The notes beneath the pieces are model-generated. The model had not been told where the DNA came from, searched no databases, and was given only the letters and a program-made list of their open reading frames with translations. DNA of 64,000 nt from Methanobacterium sp. (GTDB lineage Archaea; Methanobacteriota; Methanobacteria; Methanobacteriales; Methanobacteriaceae), in assembly GCA_003151535.1 (NCBI GenBank), contig PLXT01000077.1, positions 19,621-83,620 of the forward strand, written 5' to 3'. This document shows positions 41,297-53,152 of the stretch, piece by piece. Both the position numbers and the translations under genes were made by a program. How positions within the stretch are numbered: the first letter of the stretch is position 1; each line of letters starts with the position of its first letter.

Positions 41297-41316
41297 TGCA
41301 TCACACAAGTGGTGCA
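41297..41316 (+). terminator. Hairpin after anfK
   Basis: TGCATCAC-ACAA-GTGGTGCA is an 8-bp stem (one G-T pair) with a 4-base loop, about 95 bases after the anfK stop. It could terminate or process the nitrogenase message before the downstream pair of genes. Confidence 0.5.
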
Positions 41317-41329
41317 TTCAACAAATTTA

Positions 41330-41359
41330 AAATTCTGAAAATAGAATTTTTTTTGGAGG
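41330..41359 (+). promoter_or_regulatory. Hairpin plus T run abutting the ribosome site of the amidotransferase gene
   Basis: AAATTCT (41330-41336) pairs with AGAATTT (41343-41349) around GAAAAT; five further T follow and then GGAGG at 41355-41359. The arrangement looks like an attenuator or leaky terminator between the nitrogenase genes and the downstream pair. Confidence 0.45.
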
Positions 41360-41365
41360 TTTATA

Positions 41366-42082
41366 ATGAGACTTCATTATTTACAACATGTACCATTTGA
41401 AAACCCTGGAAGCATTCTTACATGGGCTCGAGAAAATGGTTGTAATGTAACAAGTACACAGTTCTATGATGATGAAAATATTCCCGCGCATAAAGATTAC
41501 GATTGGTTGATTGTTATGGGCGGCCCAATGAATATTTATGATGAAAAAAATTATCCTTGGCTTGCTAATGAAAAAACATTTATCAGAGAAGCTATTAATT
41601 TTGGAAAAGTGGTGATTGGTATATGCCTTGGAGCCCAATTGATTGCAGATGTGATAGGAGGGAAGATAACTGAAAATCCACATCTAGAAATTGGATGGTT
41701 TCCCGTTAAGTTGAGTAGCGAGGCAAGATCTTCTCCGTTATTCTCATTTTTCCCCCAAGAGCCGACGGTTTTTCATTGGCATGGAGATACATTTAGTACC
41801 CTGCCGGATGATACAATCTGCATAGCGGAAAATAATGCTTGCAGTCATCAGGCATTTATATATAAAAAAAAGGTGTTTGGGTTTCAGTTTCACTTAGAAA
41901 ACACAGAGGAGATTATCGAGAACCTTTTGAATCACTGTCAAGATGAGATGGTTCCTGGTGATTTTGTTCAAACACCAACAGAACTGCTCTCACATCCAGA
42001 ATATATTACACAGGATAATTATTTGATGAATATGTTCCTCACACAGCTAAAACGAATGGAAAAGGAAGATGATCACATATGA
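41366..42082 (+). CDS. Class I glutamine amidotransferase-like protein
   Basis: A stand-alone GATase of the GMP-synthase-like group, 238 residues. The oxyanion segment VMGGPMNIYDEKNYPWL is near residue 50, the nucleophile Cys in VIGICLGAQLIADVIGG near 89, and the His-x-Glu pair in FGFQFHLEN near 172; in addition PTVFHWHGDTF is typical. Such proteins hydrolyse gamma-glutamyl compounds or feed ammonia to a partner. A GGAGG site precedes the ATG, and the stop overlaps the next gene by 4 bases. Position downstream of anfK suggests expression under nitrogen limitation, which is inference. Confidence 0.85.
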   Translation: MRLHYLQHVPFENPGSILTWARENGCNVTSTQFYDDENIPAHKDYDWLIVMGGPMNIYDEKNYPWLANEKTFIREAINFGKVVIGICLGAQLIADVIGGKITENPHLEIGWFPVKLSSEARSSPLFSFFPQEPTVFHWHGDTFSTLPDDTICIAENNACSHQAFIYKKKVFGFQFHLENTEEIIENLLNHCQDEMVPGDFVQTPTELLSHPEYITQDNYLMNMFLTQLKRMEKEDDHI

Positions 42083-42606
42083 ATCAGATTAGATATGCAG
42101 AGAGAGATTGTAAAGATAAACAGAAAATTGAAAAGTTTTTATCAGAGTCAAGAATTGGCGTAATTGGAATGAATGGTGATGATTTTCCATATGCAGTTCC
42201 AGTCAACTTCATTTGGAGTAATGGTTCATTATTCTTTCATGGTATGGGGTCGGGTAAGAAAGAAACTATCCTTTCATCAGAGCCTTCTGTTTGTTTTACA
42301 ATCTATGAAAAATATGGTACTGTAACAGATCCAATGCCTTGTCATGCCGACACAGCATATATGAGTGTAATGCTTTTTGGAAAGGTGGAAAAGGTTGTAA
42401 ATTTTGAAGAAGCTGCTTTTGTCCTCCAGACTCTTATTGAAAAATATACACCCGGATATTATAAACATCCACTAACCCCTACACTTATTGAAAAATATAA
42501 ATCTTCCTTTGATGGAAATTCAGTTTCGATTTATCGACTAACACCTAAATATGTGACAGCCAAAGAAAACCAGTCTGATGAAGACAAACTTTTCAAGATG
42601 AAATGA
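42079..42606 (+). CDS. Pyridoxamine 5'-phosphate oxidase-like flavin protein
   Basis: A 175-residue split-barrel flavin-binding protein of the NimA/pyridoxamine-oxidase-related group. Landmarks are the N-terminal helix (DKQKIEKFLSESRIGVIGM), the strand PYAVPVNFIW with the FMN-contact LFFHGMGSGKKETIL, and MSVMLFGKVEKV. Relatives bind FMN, haem or F420 and reduce or protect against reactive compounds. The ATG overlaps the amidotransferase stop (ATGA), so the two are translationally coupled. Its role beside the nitrogenase genes is unknown. Confidence 0.82.
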   Translation: MNQIRYAERDCKDKQKIEKFLSESRIGVIGMNGDDFPYAVPVNFIWSNGSLFFHGMGSGKKETILSSEPSVCFTIYEKYGTVTDPMPCHADTAYMSVMLFGKVEKVVNFEEAAFVLQTLIEKYTPGYYKHPLTPTLIEKYKSSFDGNSVSIYRLTPKYVTAKENQSDEDKLFKMK

Positions 42607-43173
42607 TCCTGAATGTTTAAATAGGGATGCCTTCTAGAGACATTACATCTTTAATCTACATATTCAATGTAGATTGAATTTAAATACATATCCTAAAAGG
42701 TCATACTAAATTAAAAAAAAGAGCTAGCTATTTACTCATATTTTCTTGTTTTAAATTTTATATTGATTGTTTGGTTGTTATTTCCTGAATGTCATTAATT
42801 GCTCCTTTTGGTATATTAATTGATAATTGTCAATATTTAGTCTCTGTGGGTCATTTTAGATTCGTATTCATTATCGGTATATATTTAACGATCTAAATAT
42901 GGAATATATAATCCAAAATGCAATACATATTGTAAATCACAATACACTATGATATTAATGCATTCAAGTAACTTCATAATGGGCTATTTCTCATTTATTA
43001 GTTTTACATTCAGTTTTATATCCTCACAAATTCTTATTGTATCTAAATATTCTATTTTCATAAATTAACGATCAAAATCATATTACTTGCAGCGCTTTAA
43101 GTAATACAGATAAGAATTTTATTGTTATAAAATATTTTTTAATGAAATATTATGTTTTTCATTATGTTTCCCT
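42607..43173. other. Spacer between convergent genes
   Basis: It opens with the stem-loop listed at 42653-42675. On the minus strand near 42750-42830 a short open stretch (INIPKGAINDIQEITTKQSI, stop) looks like the end of a decayed gene but has no start or upstream continuation. Nothing else is recognisable. Confidence 0.45.
42653..42675. terminator. Stem-loop after the flavin-protein gene
   Basis: AATCTACAT-ATTCA-ATGTAGATT is a perfect 9-bp stem with a 5-base loop, 47 bases after the stop codon; it probably ends the amidotransferase/flavin-protein transcript. Confidence 0.55.
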
Positions 43174-44361
43174 TTAGCGGCAAATTATACTTATTATGTC
43201 ACGATTTTCTAGTTCATGGTCACTAGAAATTCTTCTGCAGCTTCTAGCATCTAAAGCGTGCATAAATGTATCACCTATATCTGTATGTATTACATATGCC
43301 ATATCACGTGGATTTGAACCTTTTTTTATGAGGAGAGCATCTGGTAGAACATTTCCTTTTTGATCGGATAATTTATGCTCATCTTCTACTGGAAAAACAA
43401 CTATCATGTCTAAAATATCGAAGACTGCTCTATTAAGTGCTTCTTGAACTCCAGTACTCCCATATTTCATAAGAACATTTTCTTTGATATAATTTAAAGC
43501 TTTCATCTGGTTTTCGTTGAGTTTTTCAGGTTCAATTACTTGAAAATCAGAATCACCCGGGAAATAACTTATCAATCCTGCCTCGGATGCGCGTATAAGT
43601 GCTAGTTCTGATTCTGCTGAGGCGGGTATAACCTTCCCATATTTTTCTTCAAGACGTTTAATATTCTCTTCGGATGTTGGTAGATCAGCCTTGTTTGCAA
43701 CTATCAACATTGGTTTTGATCTTTTAATTAGATCGTCAAGTACAGCTATGATATCTGAATCATCCCATTTATCATAATCTTTATCAACAACTTTTTTGGC
43801 TTCAATTATCTCTTCAAGTTTTATTCCTGTTCCACTTAACTGTTCAGCAATAACCTTAGCGAGATCCAACCTTTCTGATAGAACTTTCCGTATCATTTTG
43901 TTCCAATTTTTCTTTAAAATCTCAAAGAGCCACATTGTAATTTCATGTTCTAAAAATTCCACATCTTCGAGGGGGTCATGACTTCCGGGTTCACATGGTC
44001 TTCCTTCTTCATCTGTGGATCCTGAAGCATCTATTATATGGATGAATGCTTTTGCTTGTCTTAAATCATCTAAAAATTTATTTCCAAGACCTCTACCTTC
44101 ATGTGCTCCTGGTACAAGTCCTGCAACATCTATAAGTTCAACGGGAATCAATCTTTTGCCATCAACACATTTTGAATTGTGAGGATTACAAGTAAGTTTT
44201 AATTCGACACATGGACATTCTGTTACTACATGTGCAACTGCTTTATTAGCATTTATAGTAGTGAATGGGTAACTAGCCACTTCTACATCTGAAAAAGTTG
44301 CAGAGTTAAAAAAAGATGATTTTCCAACGTTTGGTTTTCCTGTTACTGCGATTTGAAGCAT
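43174..44361 (-). CDS. ychF: YchF/OLA1-family nucleotide-binding protein
   Basis: A translation-associated P-loop protein of the Obg-related YchF group, whose members prefer ATP to GTP. G1 is [14 protein letters not shown] at residues 5-18, G3 [19 protein letters not shown] near 75, and G4 IVANKADLP near 222; a coiled coil lies in between and a TGS domain ends the protein ([20 protein letters not shown]). A Cys-rich insert ([18 protein letters not shown]) near residues 48-65 is typical of archaeal members. At 395 residues it is full length. GGAAGGAT lies upstream of the ATG. Confidence 0.93.
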   Translation of the reverse strand: MLQIAVTGKPNVGKSSFFNSATFSDVEVASYPFTTINANKAVAHVVTECPCVELKLTCNPHNSKCVDGKRLIPVELIDVAGLVPGAHEGRGLGNKFLDDLRQAKAFIHIIDASGSTDEEGRPCEPGSHDPLEDVEFLEHEITMWLFEILKKNWNKMIRKVLSERLDLAKVIAEQLSGTGIKLEEIIEAKKVVDKDYDKWDDSDIIAVLDDLIKRSKPMLIVANKADLPTSEENIKRLEEKYGKVIPASAESELALIRASEAGLISYFPGDSDFQVIEPEKLNENQMKALNYIKENVLMKYGSTGVQEALNRAVFDILDMIVVFPVEDEHKLSDQKGNVLPDALLIKKGSNPRDMAYVIHTDIGDTFMHALDARSCRRISSDHELENRDIISIICR

Positions 44362-44580
44362 TTTTATCCTTCCTGAATTTGGTTAAAATAATCTTGAATC
44401 TCTAGTTTAATTTAAAAGACCATGTTAAATAATAATTTCGATGTATATAATTAAATTATTAAAGTATTTTACTTGAAGAAAACTTCTTCATGGATTAACT
44501 AATTAAAGGAAATGGCTATTAAGAATACAAATTTAATAATTGATAGAACCAATCATGTTAGTAACGGAGTATAATAAAAA

Positions 44581-45204
44581 ATGTCAAAGCTGCATATAGT
44601 TGGAATTGGGCCAGGATCCATAGAATATTTAACATTTAAAGCTAGAAAGGTTGTTGAATCATCAGATATTCTAATTGGCAGTAGAAGGGCACTTGAACTG
44701 TTTGATGATGTCGATAATGAGAAAATAGAGCTCGGAGCCTGGAATATGGGGGAAATATTCAAGGTTGCAGTTTACAAAGCTTGTCAAGGCAGTTCAGTTG
44801 CACTTCTCTCAACAGGAGATCCTGGATTTTCAGGTGTTTTAAAACCAATTTTAAAATTAGTTGATAATGTTGATATTGAAGTTGTTCCAGGTATAAGTTC
44901 TGTTCAGATATGTGCTGCAAAACTTCAAATCCCTTGGGACGAAGCCAACATCGTTACAATGCATGGTAAAGGGCTTTCAAATGGAATCATATCAATGTTA
45001 TCGAATGGGAAACCAACCATAATTCTCCCAAATAGAACAGTAGATGAATTAGCAAACTTTTTACTAGATCACGGTATCGATCCAGATCGAAATATTGCTG
45101 TATGTGAAAAATTAAGCTATTCTGATGAAAGAATATTAAAAACTACCCTCAAAGAAGTAGTTAATAAGAAATTTAATTATATGTGTGTGTTAGTTATCTA
45201 CTAA
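44581..45204 (+). CDS. cbiE: Cobalt-precorrin-7 (C5)-methyltransferase
   Basis: CbiE methylates C5 of the corrin ring in the anaerobic B12 pathway; methanogens need corrinoids for methyl transfer. The 207-residue SAM-dependent methylase shows the family motifs HIVGIGPGSIEYLT at the start, ALLSTGDPGFSG near residue 77, EVVPGISSVQICAAKL near 101 and VTMHGKG. The C15 methyltransferase/decarboxylase CbiT is not adjacent. GGAG is 10 bases before the ATG. A DUF2115 gene follows after 13 bases. Confidence 0.92.
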   Translation: MSKLHIVGIGPGSIEYLTFKARKVVESSDILIGSRRALELFDDVDNEKIELGAWNMGEIFKVAVYKACQGSSVALLSTGDPGFSGVLKPILKLVDNVDIEVVPGISSVQICAAKLQIPWDEANIVTMHGKGLSNGIISMLSNGKPTIILPNRTVDELANFLLDHGIDPDRNIAVCEKLSYSDERILKTTLKEVVNKKFNYMCVLVIY

Positions 45205-45217
45205 TCAAGATATTCTG

Positions 45218-45682
45218 GTGTTAAAAATTAAAAGTTCCAAGTTGTTTCTTAAACTTAAAAGAGATATTAAAAAATATCAATCAAAAGTTTCATCAAATGA
45301 GGGATTATTGAATAAAGAGAATAATTCTCCGATGAATATTATCTCTAAATATAATCTGGAAAATTTTAATGAGATTATGGGATCAGAATTTAAAGGAAAT
45401 GATGATGAAATTGATGGGAAGGAGTTAGAAGATTTTAAACTGAGTATAGATCATTATTTCAGTTTATATGCACCAGATGATGAAGAATTTAGGGAGTTTA
45501 TAAAGATAATATCATTGTACTTAACTTATATTGCAAAAAAACCGTTACATCCGCCGGGAATTATTTTTTCAAATGGATCAAAAGTTTATCGAAGTGAGGG
45601 ATCCTATGTTTGTACCGGAAAAAATATTTTTATTAAAGATGAACTTTCCCTTTGTAGATACTGTGTTGCAAATAATCCTTAA
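45218..45682 (+). CDS. DUF2115 (UPF0305) family protein
   Basis: A methanogen-specific small protein of unknown function, 154 residues. The C-terminal half has the family signature YIAKKPLHPPGI, then YVCTGKN, and DELSLCRYCVA, with three Cys that could bind a metal. The N-terminal half is charged and helical. The start is GTG 45218 with no strong ribosome site; the gene is probably read together with cbiE. Confidence 0.82.
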   Translation: MLKIKSSKLFLKLKRDIKKYQSKVSSNEGLLNKENNSPMNIISKYNLENFNEIMGSEFKGNDDEIDGKELEDFKLSIDHYFSLYAPDDEEFREFIKIISLYLTYIAKKPLHPPGIIFSNGSKVYRSEGSYVCTGKNIFIKDELSLCRYCVANNP

Positions 45683-45763
45683 AAATAGATTTAATAAAAA
45701 TAATTTCGGATAAGAAGTCTAATTAAATAAAAAAATTAAAATAAAGGATTTAAAAATCCTTAC

Positions 45764-47146
<1,383 letters not shown>

Positions 47147-47965
47147 ATGCAAGAAGAAACAATTAACATTCCAAGAATAGATCAGGAAAAAACTGTTAGA
47201 TCAATATCTAGTTTTATTGATGAAAAGGTGAAGGAATCCCAAACATCAGGGGTTGTTATTGGCCTTAGTGGCGGATTGGACTCGTCAACAACAGCATATC
47301 TATGTGCTAAAACCATTACAAATGATCATATATTGGGAATTATAATGCCCACAGTTACAACACCTCCAAAGGATGTTGAAGATGCAATAATCGTTGCGGA
47401 GGCTCTTGGAATTGAATATGAGATCATTCATGTTGACGATCTAATCGCCCCATTTACTGATCTATGCATCCATACAAGGGATAAAAGAAATTCAGATCAT
47501 AGAGATATTGCAAATGCTAATCTTAAAGCCAGAATAAGAATGATGATATTGTATTACCATGCTAATGATCTCAATCGACTTGTAGTGGGTACAGGAAATA
47601 GAACAGAGCTTCTTGTTGGTTATTTTACCAAATACGGTGATGGTGGTGTTGATATGTTACCTATTGGTGATCTTTATAAGACCGAGGTTAGGATGTTAGC
47701 ATCAAAAATAGGAGTGCCCCTAGAAATAATCAACAAACCTCCAACAGCGGGTTTATGGGCTGGTCAAACAGATGAAGAGGAATTAGGGATAACATATGAA
47801 CTTTTAGATAAAATATTATATTTAATGATTGATAAAAATTTGGATGACAAGGAAGTTGCACAAAAACTTGGAATACCATTTACAGAGGTTTTAAGAATAA
47901 AAATGAAGATAAATAACTCTCTACACAAATCTGAACCAGCACATTCTCCAGGATTACGAAAATAA
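47147..47965 (+). CDS. nadE: NAD+ synthetase
   Basis: NadE amidates deamido-NAD with ammonia to complete NAD synthesis. The PP-loop SGGLDSSTTAYL is near residue 41; GTGNRTELLVGYFTKYGDGGVD and PIGDLYKTEVRMLA near 150-185, and PPTAGLWAGQTDEEELG, are strongly conserved. At 272 residues it is the short ammonia-dependent form without a glutaminase domain. cutA follows after 31 bases. Confidence 0.94.
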   Translation: MQEETINIPRIDQEKTVRSISSFIDEKVKESQTSGVVIGLSGGLDSSTTAYLCAKTITNDHILGIIMPTVTTPPKDVEDAIIVAEALGIEYEIIHVDDLIAPFTDLCIHTRDKRNSDHRDIANANLKARIRMMILYYHANDLNRLVVGTGNRTELLVGYFTKYGDGGVDMLPIGDLYKTEVRMLASKIGVPLEIINKPPTAGLWAGQTDEEELGITYELLDKILYLMIDKNLDDKEVAQKLGIPFTEVLRIKMKINNSLHKSEPAHSPGLRK

Positions 47966-47996
47966 TGAATTTTTTCCTAAAAAGGGTTGTGTTATA

Positions 47997-48311
47997 ATGT
48001 ATTCTATAGTTTATATAACGACTTCAGGGATTTCAGAATCGAAAGAAATAGCTAAAAGGCTCCTGGAAGCTAAACTAGCTTGTTGTATTAATATAATTCC
48101 TTCTGTAGAATCGATGTATTTGTGGAAAGGCAAAATTGAGGAAGATTCAGAGTCTATAATGGTTGTTAAAACTATGTCTACACTTGTTGATGAAGTTATT
48201 AAGACGGTGGAATACATTCACAGTTATGAAACTCCGTGTATACTTGAAATAACTGTTAATAAAGGATCAAACAATTATTTAAAATGGATGGAAACAGAAC
48301 TACTCTACTAA
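47997..48311 (+). CDS. cutA: CutA1 divalent-ion tolerance protein
   Basis: A trimeric ferredoxin-like protein implicated in tolerance of divalent metals; its exact role is unsettled. The 104-residue protein matches the family: VYITTSGISESKEIAKRLLE, LACCINIIPSVESMYLWKGKIEEDSE and EYIHSYETPCILEI. AAGGGTT lies upstream of the ATG. It probably shares the nadE transcript. Confidence 0.93.
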   Translation: MYSIVYITTSGISESKEIAKRLLEAKLACCINIIPSVESMYLWKGKIEEDSESIMVVKTMSTLVDEVIKTVEYIHSYETPCILEITVNKGSNNYLKWMETELLY

Positions 48312-48497
48312 AAGTGTAGTTACTAATTTGAGATATCATATACCAACAACTATTAAAAAAGATAATTTTCATTGTTTTAATACGACTTATAACGGGTTAT
48401 CTTCAAATTATTTATTTATAAATATGCAAAATATTTCTTATATCGAAATTGTTAATCATAACTAAAATTATTTAAGTTTTATTCTGGGGTGATCATT

Positions 48498-51374
48498 TTG
48501 ACAGACATTAAAGTTGAAGAGAAATGGCAGAGGAAATGGCAGGAATCCAACATATTTCCGTCGGATCCAAATAATAAAAAGAAAATATTTGTGACAGTCG
48601 CATACCCATATCCTAGTGGTGCAATGCATATAGGACATGGAAGAACCTACACCGTTCCAGATGTATATGCTCGTTTTAAAAGAATGCAAGGTTATAATGT
48701 TCTTTTCCCTATGGCATGGCATGTAACAGGAGCACCAGTTGTTGGGATAGCTAAGCGAATCAAAAGGCATGATCCATGGACAATGGATATTTACAAAAAT
48801 ATTCACAAAGTACCTGAAGAAGAGATTGAAAAATTCACAGATCCGAATTACATTGTTGAATATTTCAGCACAGAATATCATGATGTTATGACACGAATGG
48901 GTTATACAATAGATTGGAGGAGGGAGTTTAAGACTCTGGATCCCCATTATCAAAAATTCATTGAATGGCAGTTCAGAAAATTAAAAGCAAAGGGCCTAGT
49001 GCGAATAGGAGAGCACCCTGTTAAATACTGTCCTGAATGCGAAAATCCAGTGGGAGATCATGATCTTCTCGAAGGTGAAGGAGTTGGAATAAATGAACTC
49101 ACACTTGTGAAGTTTGAATTAGAAGGAGAATATTTAGTTGCAGCCACATTCCGTCCTGAAACACTATTTGCAGCCACAAATCTTTGGTTAAATCCTGATT
49201 CAGAATATATTAGAGTAAAGATAGATAATGAAATATGGATAATGGCTAAGAACGCTTATGACAATATTTTCAACCAGAAGAAAGACATTTCTATTGAATC
49301 AGGAATAAATGCCCAGAATTTAATAGGCAAACAAGTTAAAAATCCATTAACCGGGGCTGAACATATAATTCTTCCTGCACCGTTCGTTGATCCAGAATAT
49401 GGTACGGGTGTAGTTTATTCTGTGCCAGGACATGCTCCTGCAGATCTAATAGCACTCATAGACCTTAAAAAGGATGAAAAAGAACTCGAAAAATACAAAA
49501 TAATGGAAGAAGTTCAATCCATACAGGCCATTGGCATGATAAAACTCGAAGGTTACGGTGAGATACCTGCTGAGGATATGATCAAGAAGTTAGAAGTCAA
49601 GAATCAAAACGATCCAAATCTCAAGGAAGCTACAAATGAAATATACAAGCTTGAACATGCAAAGGGTATTATGGACAAGAATACTGGAGAGTATCAGGGT
49701 CTTAAGGTTGTTGATGCAAGAGATAAAATAATCAAACTATTATTAGATTCTAAAAAAGGAGATATACTCTTTGAATTTGCTGAAAGACCAGTTATTTGCA
49801 GATGCGGAACTAAATGCGTAGTAAAAATATTGGATGATCAGTGGTTCCTAAAATACTCAGACGAACATTGGAAGGAAACAACCTATCAATGTCTTGAGGG
49901 TATGAAAATAATTCCTGAGGAAGTGAGGGCTAACTTCAAATATTACATTGGATGGCTTCAAGACTGGGCATGTTCAAGAAGAATCGGACTAGGAACTCTA
50001 CTGCCTTGGAATAAAGACTGGTTAATAGAACCTTTAAGTGATTCAACAATATATATGGCATATTACACTATTGCAAAGTATATGAAGAATATAGATCCTG
50101 AAGATCTTAATGATCAGTTCTTTGATGAGATATTCTTAGGGTTAAAATCAGATTCAGAAAATCCATACAATATAAGCCCAGAACTAACCAAAGAAATGAA
50201 AGATGAATTTAATTATTGGTATCCATTAGACTGGAGACTATCAGCCAAGGATCTGGTTGGTAACCACCTTTCATTCCACATATTCCATCATTCAGCCATA
50301 TTCCCCCGGAATAAATGGCCTCGAGGTATAGTTGTATTTGGAATGGGTCTTTTAGAAGGTAATAAAATGTCTTCATCAAAGGGTAATATAGTGATGCTTG
50401 AAGATGCAATCGAAACCTATGGTTCGGATGTCATTAGACTATTCTTAATGTCATCTGCAGAACCTTGGCAAGATTTTGATTGGAGAGAAAATGAAGTAAA
50501 GGGTATAAGCAAAAGATTAGACCGGTTCTTTGAATTTTCCGAACGCGTTGAAAAGATGTATGGCTCTAAGATATGTCTCGAAGATCATAAAACAGTCCCA
50601 AATGTAAAAAAACCTATAAATAAATGGATGATTGCACAAGTCAATATGAGAATAAAGGAAGCTACAGAAGCTTTAGAAGGATTTCAAACAAGAAAAGCTC
50701 TCCAAGATTCATTTTTCCTTTTTAAGAAGGATATTGATCATTTCTTTTATAGGATAGAACATGAAACAGAGGATGAAAATGCAATGAGTGAGATTGCAGA
50801 TGTTATGGTATATGTTTTAGGAATATGGATTCGATTAATGGTTCCGTTCGTGCCACATGGATGTGAAGAACTATGGGAAAAACACGGTGGTAGTGGGTTA
50901 GTATCAACTACTGAGTGGCCCCAATATGATATTGATCTCATGGACGAGAAGGTTCAGAAGGGTGAAGAGATAGTCCATGGATTATCTCAAGACATTAACG
51001 AGATAAAAAAGGTTATTAGCATAAAGCCCAACAAAATCCATGTTTATGTAGCACCTGAATGGAAATGGAAACTTTTCGATATTGCAAATAAAATTGGCAA
51101 GCCAGATATTGGAAAAATAATGCAAGAAGCCATAAAACAGAATGTTCACGACAACAAAAAAGAAATTGCAGAGCTTGCAAAGAAGATAGGAAGAGAAATG
51201 ACCAAGATCAAGTATATTGGCAAGATCGATGAGTACTCAACATTGAACAATTCAATCGAGTTCTTGTGTGGAGAAGCAGATGCTAAAGTCATTATCTACG
51301 ATAAACCAACCTACGATCCACAAGGCAAATCGCGTAATGCAATGCCATACAAACCTGCAATATTCATAGAATGA
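48498..51374 (+). CDS. leuS: Leucyl-tRNA synthetase
   Basis: A class Ia synthetase of archaeal/eukaryotic type, 958 residues. HIGH ([11 protein letters not shown]) is at residues 44-47; the editing domain inserted after about residue 150 contains the [10 protein letters not shown] and [11 protein letters not shown] motifs; KMSSSKG is near residue 624; and the anticodon-binding and C-terminal domains follow. The start is TTG 48498, 5 bases after a GGGGTGAT ribosome site; GTG 48489 lies inside that site. A GNAT-family gene begins 44 bases downstream. Confidence 0.95.
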   Translation: MTDIKVEEKWQRKWQESNIFPSDPNNKKKIFVTVAYPYPSGAMHIGHGRTYTVPDVYARFKRMQGYNVLFPMAWHVTGAPVVGIAKRIKRHDPWTMDIYKNIHKVPEEEIEKFTDPNYIVEYFSTEYHDVMTRMGYTIDWRREFKTLDPHYQKFIEWQFRKLKAKGLVRIGEHPVKYCPECENPVGDHDLLEGEGVGINELTLVKFELEGEYLVAATFRPETLFAATNLWLNPDSEYIRVKIDNEIWIMAKNAYDNIFNQKKDISIESGINAQNLIGKQVKNPLTGAEHIILPAPFVDPEYGTGVVYSVPGHAPADLIALIDLKKDEKELEKYKIMEEVQSIQAIGMIKLEGYGEIPAEDMIKKLEVKNQNDPNLKEATNEIYKLEHAKGIMDKNTGEYQGLKVVDARDKIIKLLLDSKKGDILFEFAERPVICRCGTKCVVKILDDQWFLKYSDEHWKETTYQCLEGMKIIPEEVRANFKYYIGWLQDWACSRRIGLGTLLPWNKDWLIEPLSDSTIYMAYYTIAKYMKNIDPEDLNDQFFDEIFLGLKSDSENPYNISPELTKEMKDEFNYWYPLDWRLSAKDLVGNHLSFHIFHHSAIFPRNKWPRGIVVFGMGLLEGNKMSSSKGNIVMLEDAIETYGSDVIRLFLMSSAEPWQDFDWRENEVKGISKRLDRFFEFSERVEKMYGSKICLEDHKTVPNVKKPINKWMIAQVNMRIKEATEALEGFQTRKALQDSFFLFKKDIDHFFYRIEHETEDENAMSEIADVMVYVLGIWIRLMVPFVPHGCEELWEKHGGSGLVSTTEWPQYDIDLMDEKVQKGEEIVHGLSQDINEIKKVISIKPNKIHVYVAPEWKWKLFDIANKIGKPDIGKIMQEAIKQNVHDNKKEIAELAKKIGREMTKIKYIGKIDEYSTLNNSIEFLCGEADAKVIIYDKPTYDPQGKSRNAMPYKPAIFIE

Positions 51375-51418
51375 AGTTGCATCTCTCTTTTTTTTAATTA
51401 TTTTTTTAGGTGAATAAG

Positions 51419-52326
51419 TTGCAAATAAAACGCATGGAAGAGGAAGATCTCGAAGAAATTATTAGGATAGATGAATCAACATTTAAACGTCCAGAACCAC
51501 GATCAATTAAAAATTTAAGCGCCCTCAGAATGTCTGATCCTGAAGGATGTTTTGTTTTAAGGGATGAAAGTAAAATTGTAGGTTACAACTACTCTAAAAC
51601 CATGGGCAATGAAGGATATTTAGGGCCACTCGGGATAATGCAGAGTTACCAAAATAGGGGATTAGGAAAAGCTTTAATTTCAAAAAGCACAGATTATCTG
51701 ATTAAAAATTGTAATGTGATTGGCCTGGAAGTTCTCCCTGAAAATGGAAATGTTATAGGGCTCTATCAACGGATGGGATTCACACCTGGATTTCCTTCAT
51801 ATCTTTTCCAGATATCAGAAGAATTTAAAATAAAAAAAATAGATTTAAGCGATCTATATGTTACAAATGCCAGTAAAATTTCTCCTCAAAATATGATACA
51901 ATTTTAGACGGTATTGAAAAGTGGATTAATAGTTCCTATAATGGGTTGAGTTTTAGAAATGATCTAGATGCTACATTTGAATTGGATGGAGATATTCTAG
52001 TAGCATTCAATGGAGATAATCCTGCGGGATTTTTAGCATATTCTCAAAATCTAATCCCTACTGTATGGGGAGCTGTGGATAGCAGTATTAAGGATTATAA
52101 GCTTCAAAAAGAGATTATTGAATCATTAATACTCCAGTTCGATGAGTTAAATGGATTTGAGGATGTAATTATTCAGATCAATTCAATGTACAATGTACTT
52201 GTAGATATTCTATTTGAAATGGGATTCAAACTTAAAAGAAGTATTAATAGGATGTATTATAATGGTTTTGAAGGACGTGGGTTTAAGCGAAGCAATCAGT
52301 TATTAATGAGACCGTGGAGAGGATAA
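51419..52326 (+). pseudogene. GNAT-family acetyltransferase with a frameshift
   Basis: A TTG start at 51419 (AGGTGA 5 bases upstream) opens a GNAT domain: EEEDLEEIIRIDESTF, YLGPLGIMQSYQNRGLGKALI (the acetyl-CoA loop) and NVIGLYQRMGF. The frame stops at 51907, but the continuation is open in another frame from about 51877 (YDTILDGIEKWINSSYNGL) to 52326, ending in a second GNAT-like half (INSMYNVLVDILFEMGFKL). A single-base indel between 51877 and 51900 joins them into one product of about 300 residues. It is either a recent pseudogene or a sequence error; the rest of both halves looks healthy. Confidence 0.7.
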
Positions 52327-52336
52327 TAAAAATTAA

Positions 52337-53122
52337 TTATTTATTTTCACTCTTCAAAAAGTTCTTTAGAACACCGATTCCTTCAACCTCAACTTCTACA
52401 ATTTCTCCAACATTCATTGACCCTACACCAGGTGGTGTTCCAGTGGAGATCATATCTCCGGCTTTTAATGTCATAATATCAGATATAAATTCAACCAATT
52501 CGTAGACATCAAAAATCATATTTTTAGTATTAGAATTTTGTTTCAACTTTGAATTAAGTCTCAATGATATATTCTGATGCATGGGATCTAATTCCGTTTC
52601 AATACACGGCCCTATGGGGGCAAATGTATCGAAACTTTTAGCTCTCGTCCACTGAATATCTTTTCTCTGTAAGTCACGAGCAGTAACATCATTTATGACT
52701 GTGTAACCGCCAATATGGTCCAATGCATCTTTGGCACTTACACGATGTGTTTCTTTTGAAATAACTATCCCCAATTCTGCTTCATAATCTACTTGTGATG
52801 AACTCTTTGGATAAATTATATTATCACAATGTCCAATGGCTGCAGTTGAAGGTTTTATGAATATAATAGGCTCTTCAGGAATCTCCATATCAAGTTCTTT
52901 TGCATGATCAGTGTAATTTAGACCAACACAAACTATTTTGGAAGGTAAAGTAGGAACACCTACATTTACTTCTCCAATATTATAAGTCCCTAAACTTTCA
53001 AATTTATCAATATTAGGAGATTTTATGGCATCAATCATTGAAGAATTAATTTCCGTAATTTCTTTTCCTTTTAAAACTCCGATTTTATCCCTATTCTCTG
53101 TTTTAAAACTGATTAATTTCAT
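52337..53122 (-). CDS. Fumarylacetoacetate hydrolase family protein
   Basis: A metal-dependent C-C hydrolase or decarboxylase of the FAH family, 261 residues. The short N-terminal domain is followed by the catalytic barrel: VGLNYTDHAKEL, FIKPSTA, the metal ligands in VDYEAELGIVI (two Glu), the Asp in TVINDVTARDLQ and KSFDTFAPIGP, and the closing GDMISTGTPPGVG. Relatives act on ketopyruvates, oxaloacetate or related diketo acids; the substrate here is unknown. It lies 30 bases downstream of hisG on the same strand. Confidence 0.88.
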   Translation of the reverse strand: MKLISFKTENRDKIGVLKGKEITEINSSMIDAIKSPNIDKFESLGTYNIGEVNVGVPTLPSKIVCVGLNYTDHAKELDMEIPEEPIIFIKPSTAAIGHCDNIIYPKSSSQVDYEAELGIVISKETHRVSAKDALDHIGGYTVINDVTARDLQRKDIQWTRAKSFDTFAPIGPCIETELDPMHQNISLRLNSKLKQNSNTKNMIFDVYELVEFISDIMTLKAGDMISTGTPPGVGSMNVGEIVEVEVEGIGVLKNFLKSENK

Positions 53123-53152
53123 TGAAATTACTCCATTAAAGTTGGCATATTC

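Noticed and set aside
42750..42830. Minus-strand tail reading INIPKGAINDIQEITTKQSI
   Set aside because: It looks protein-like but is limited by stops on both sides and has no start; too short to call a pseudogene.
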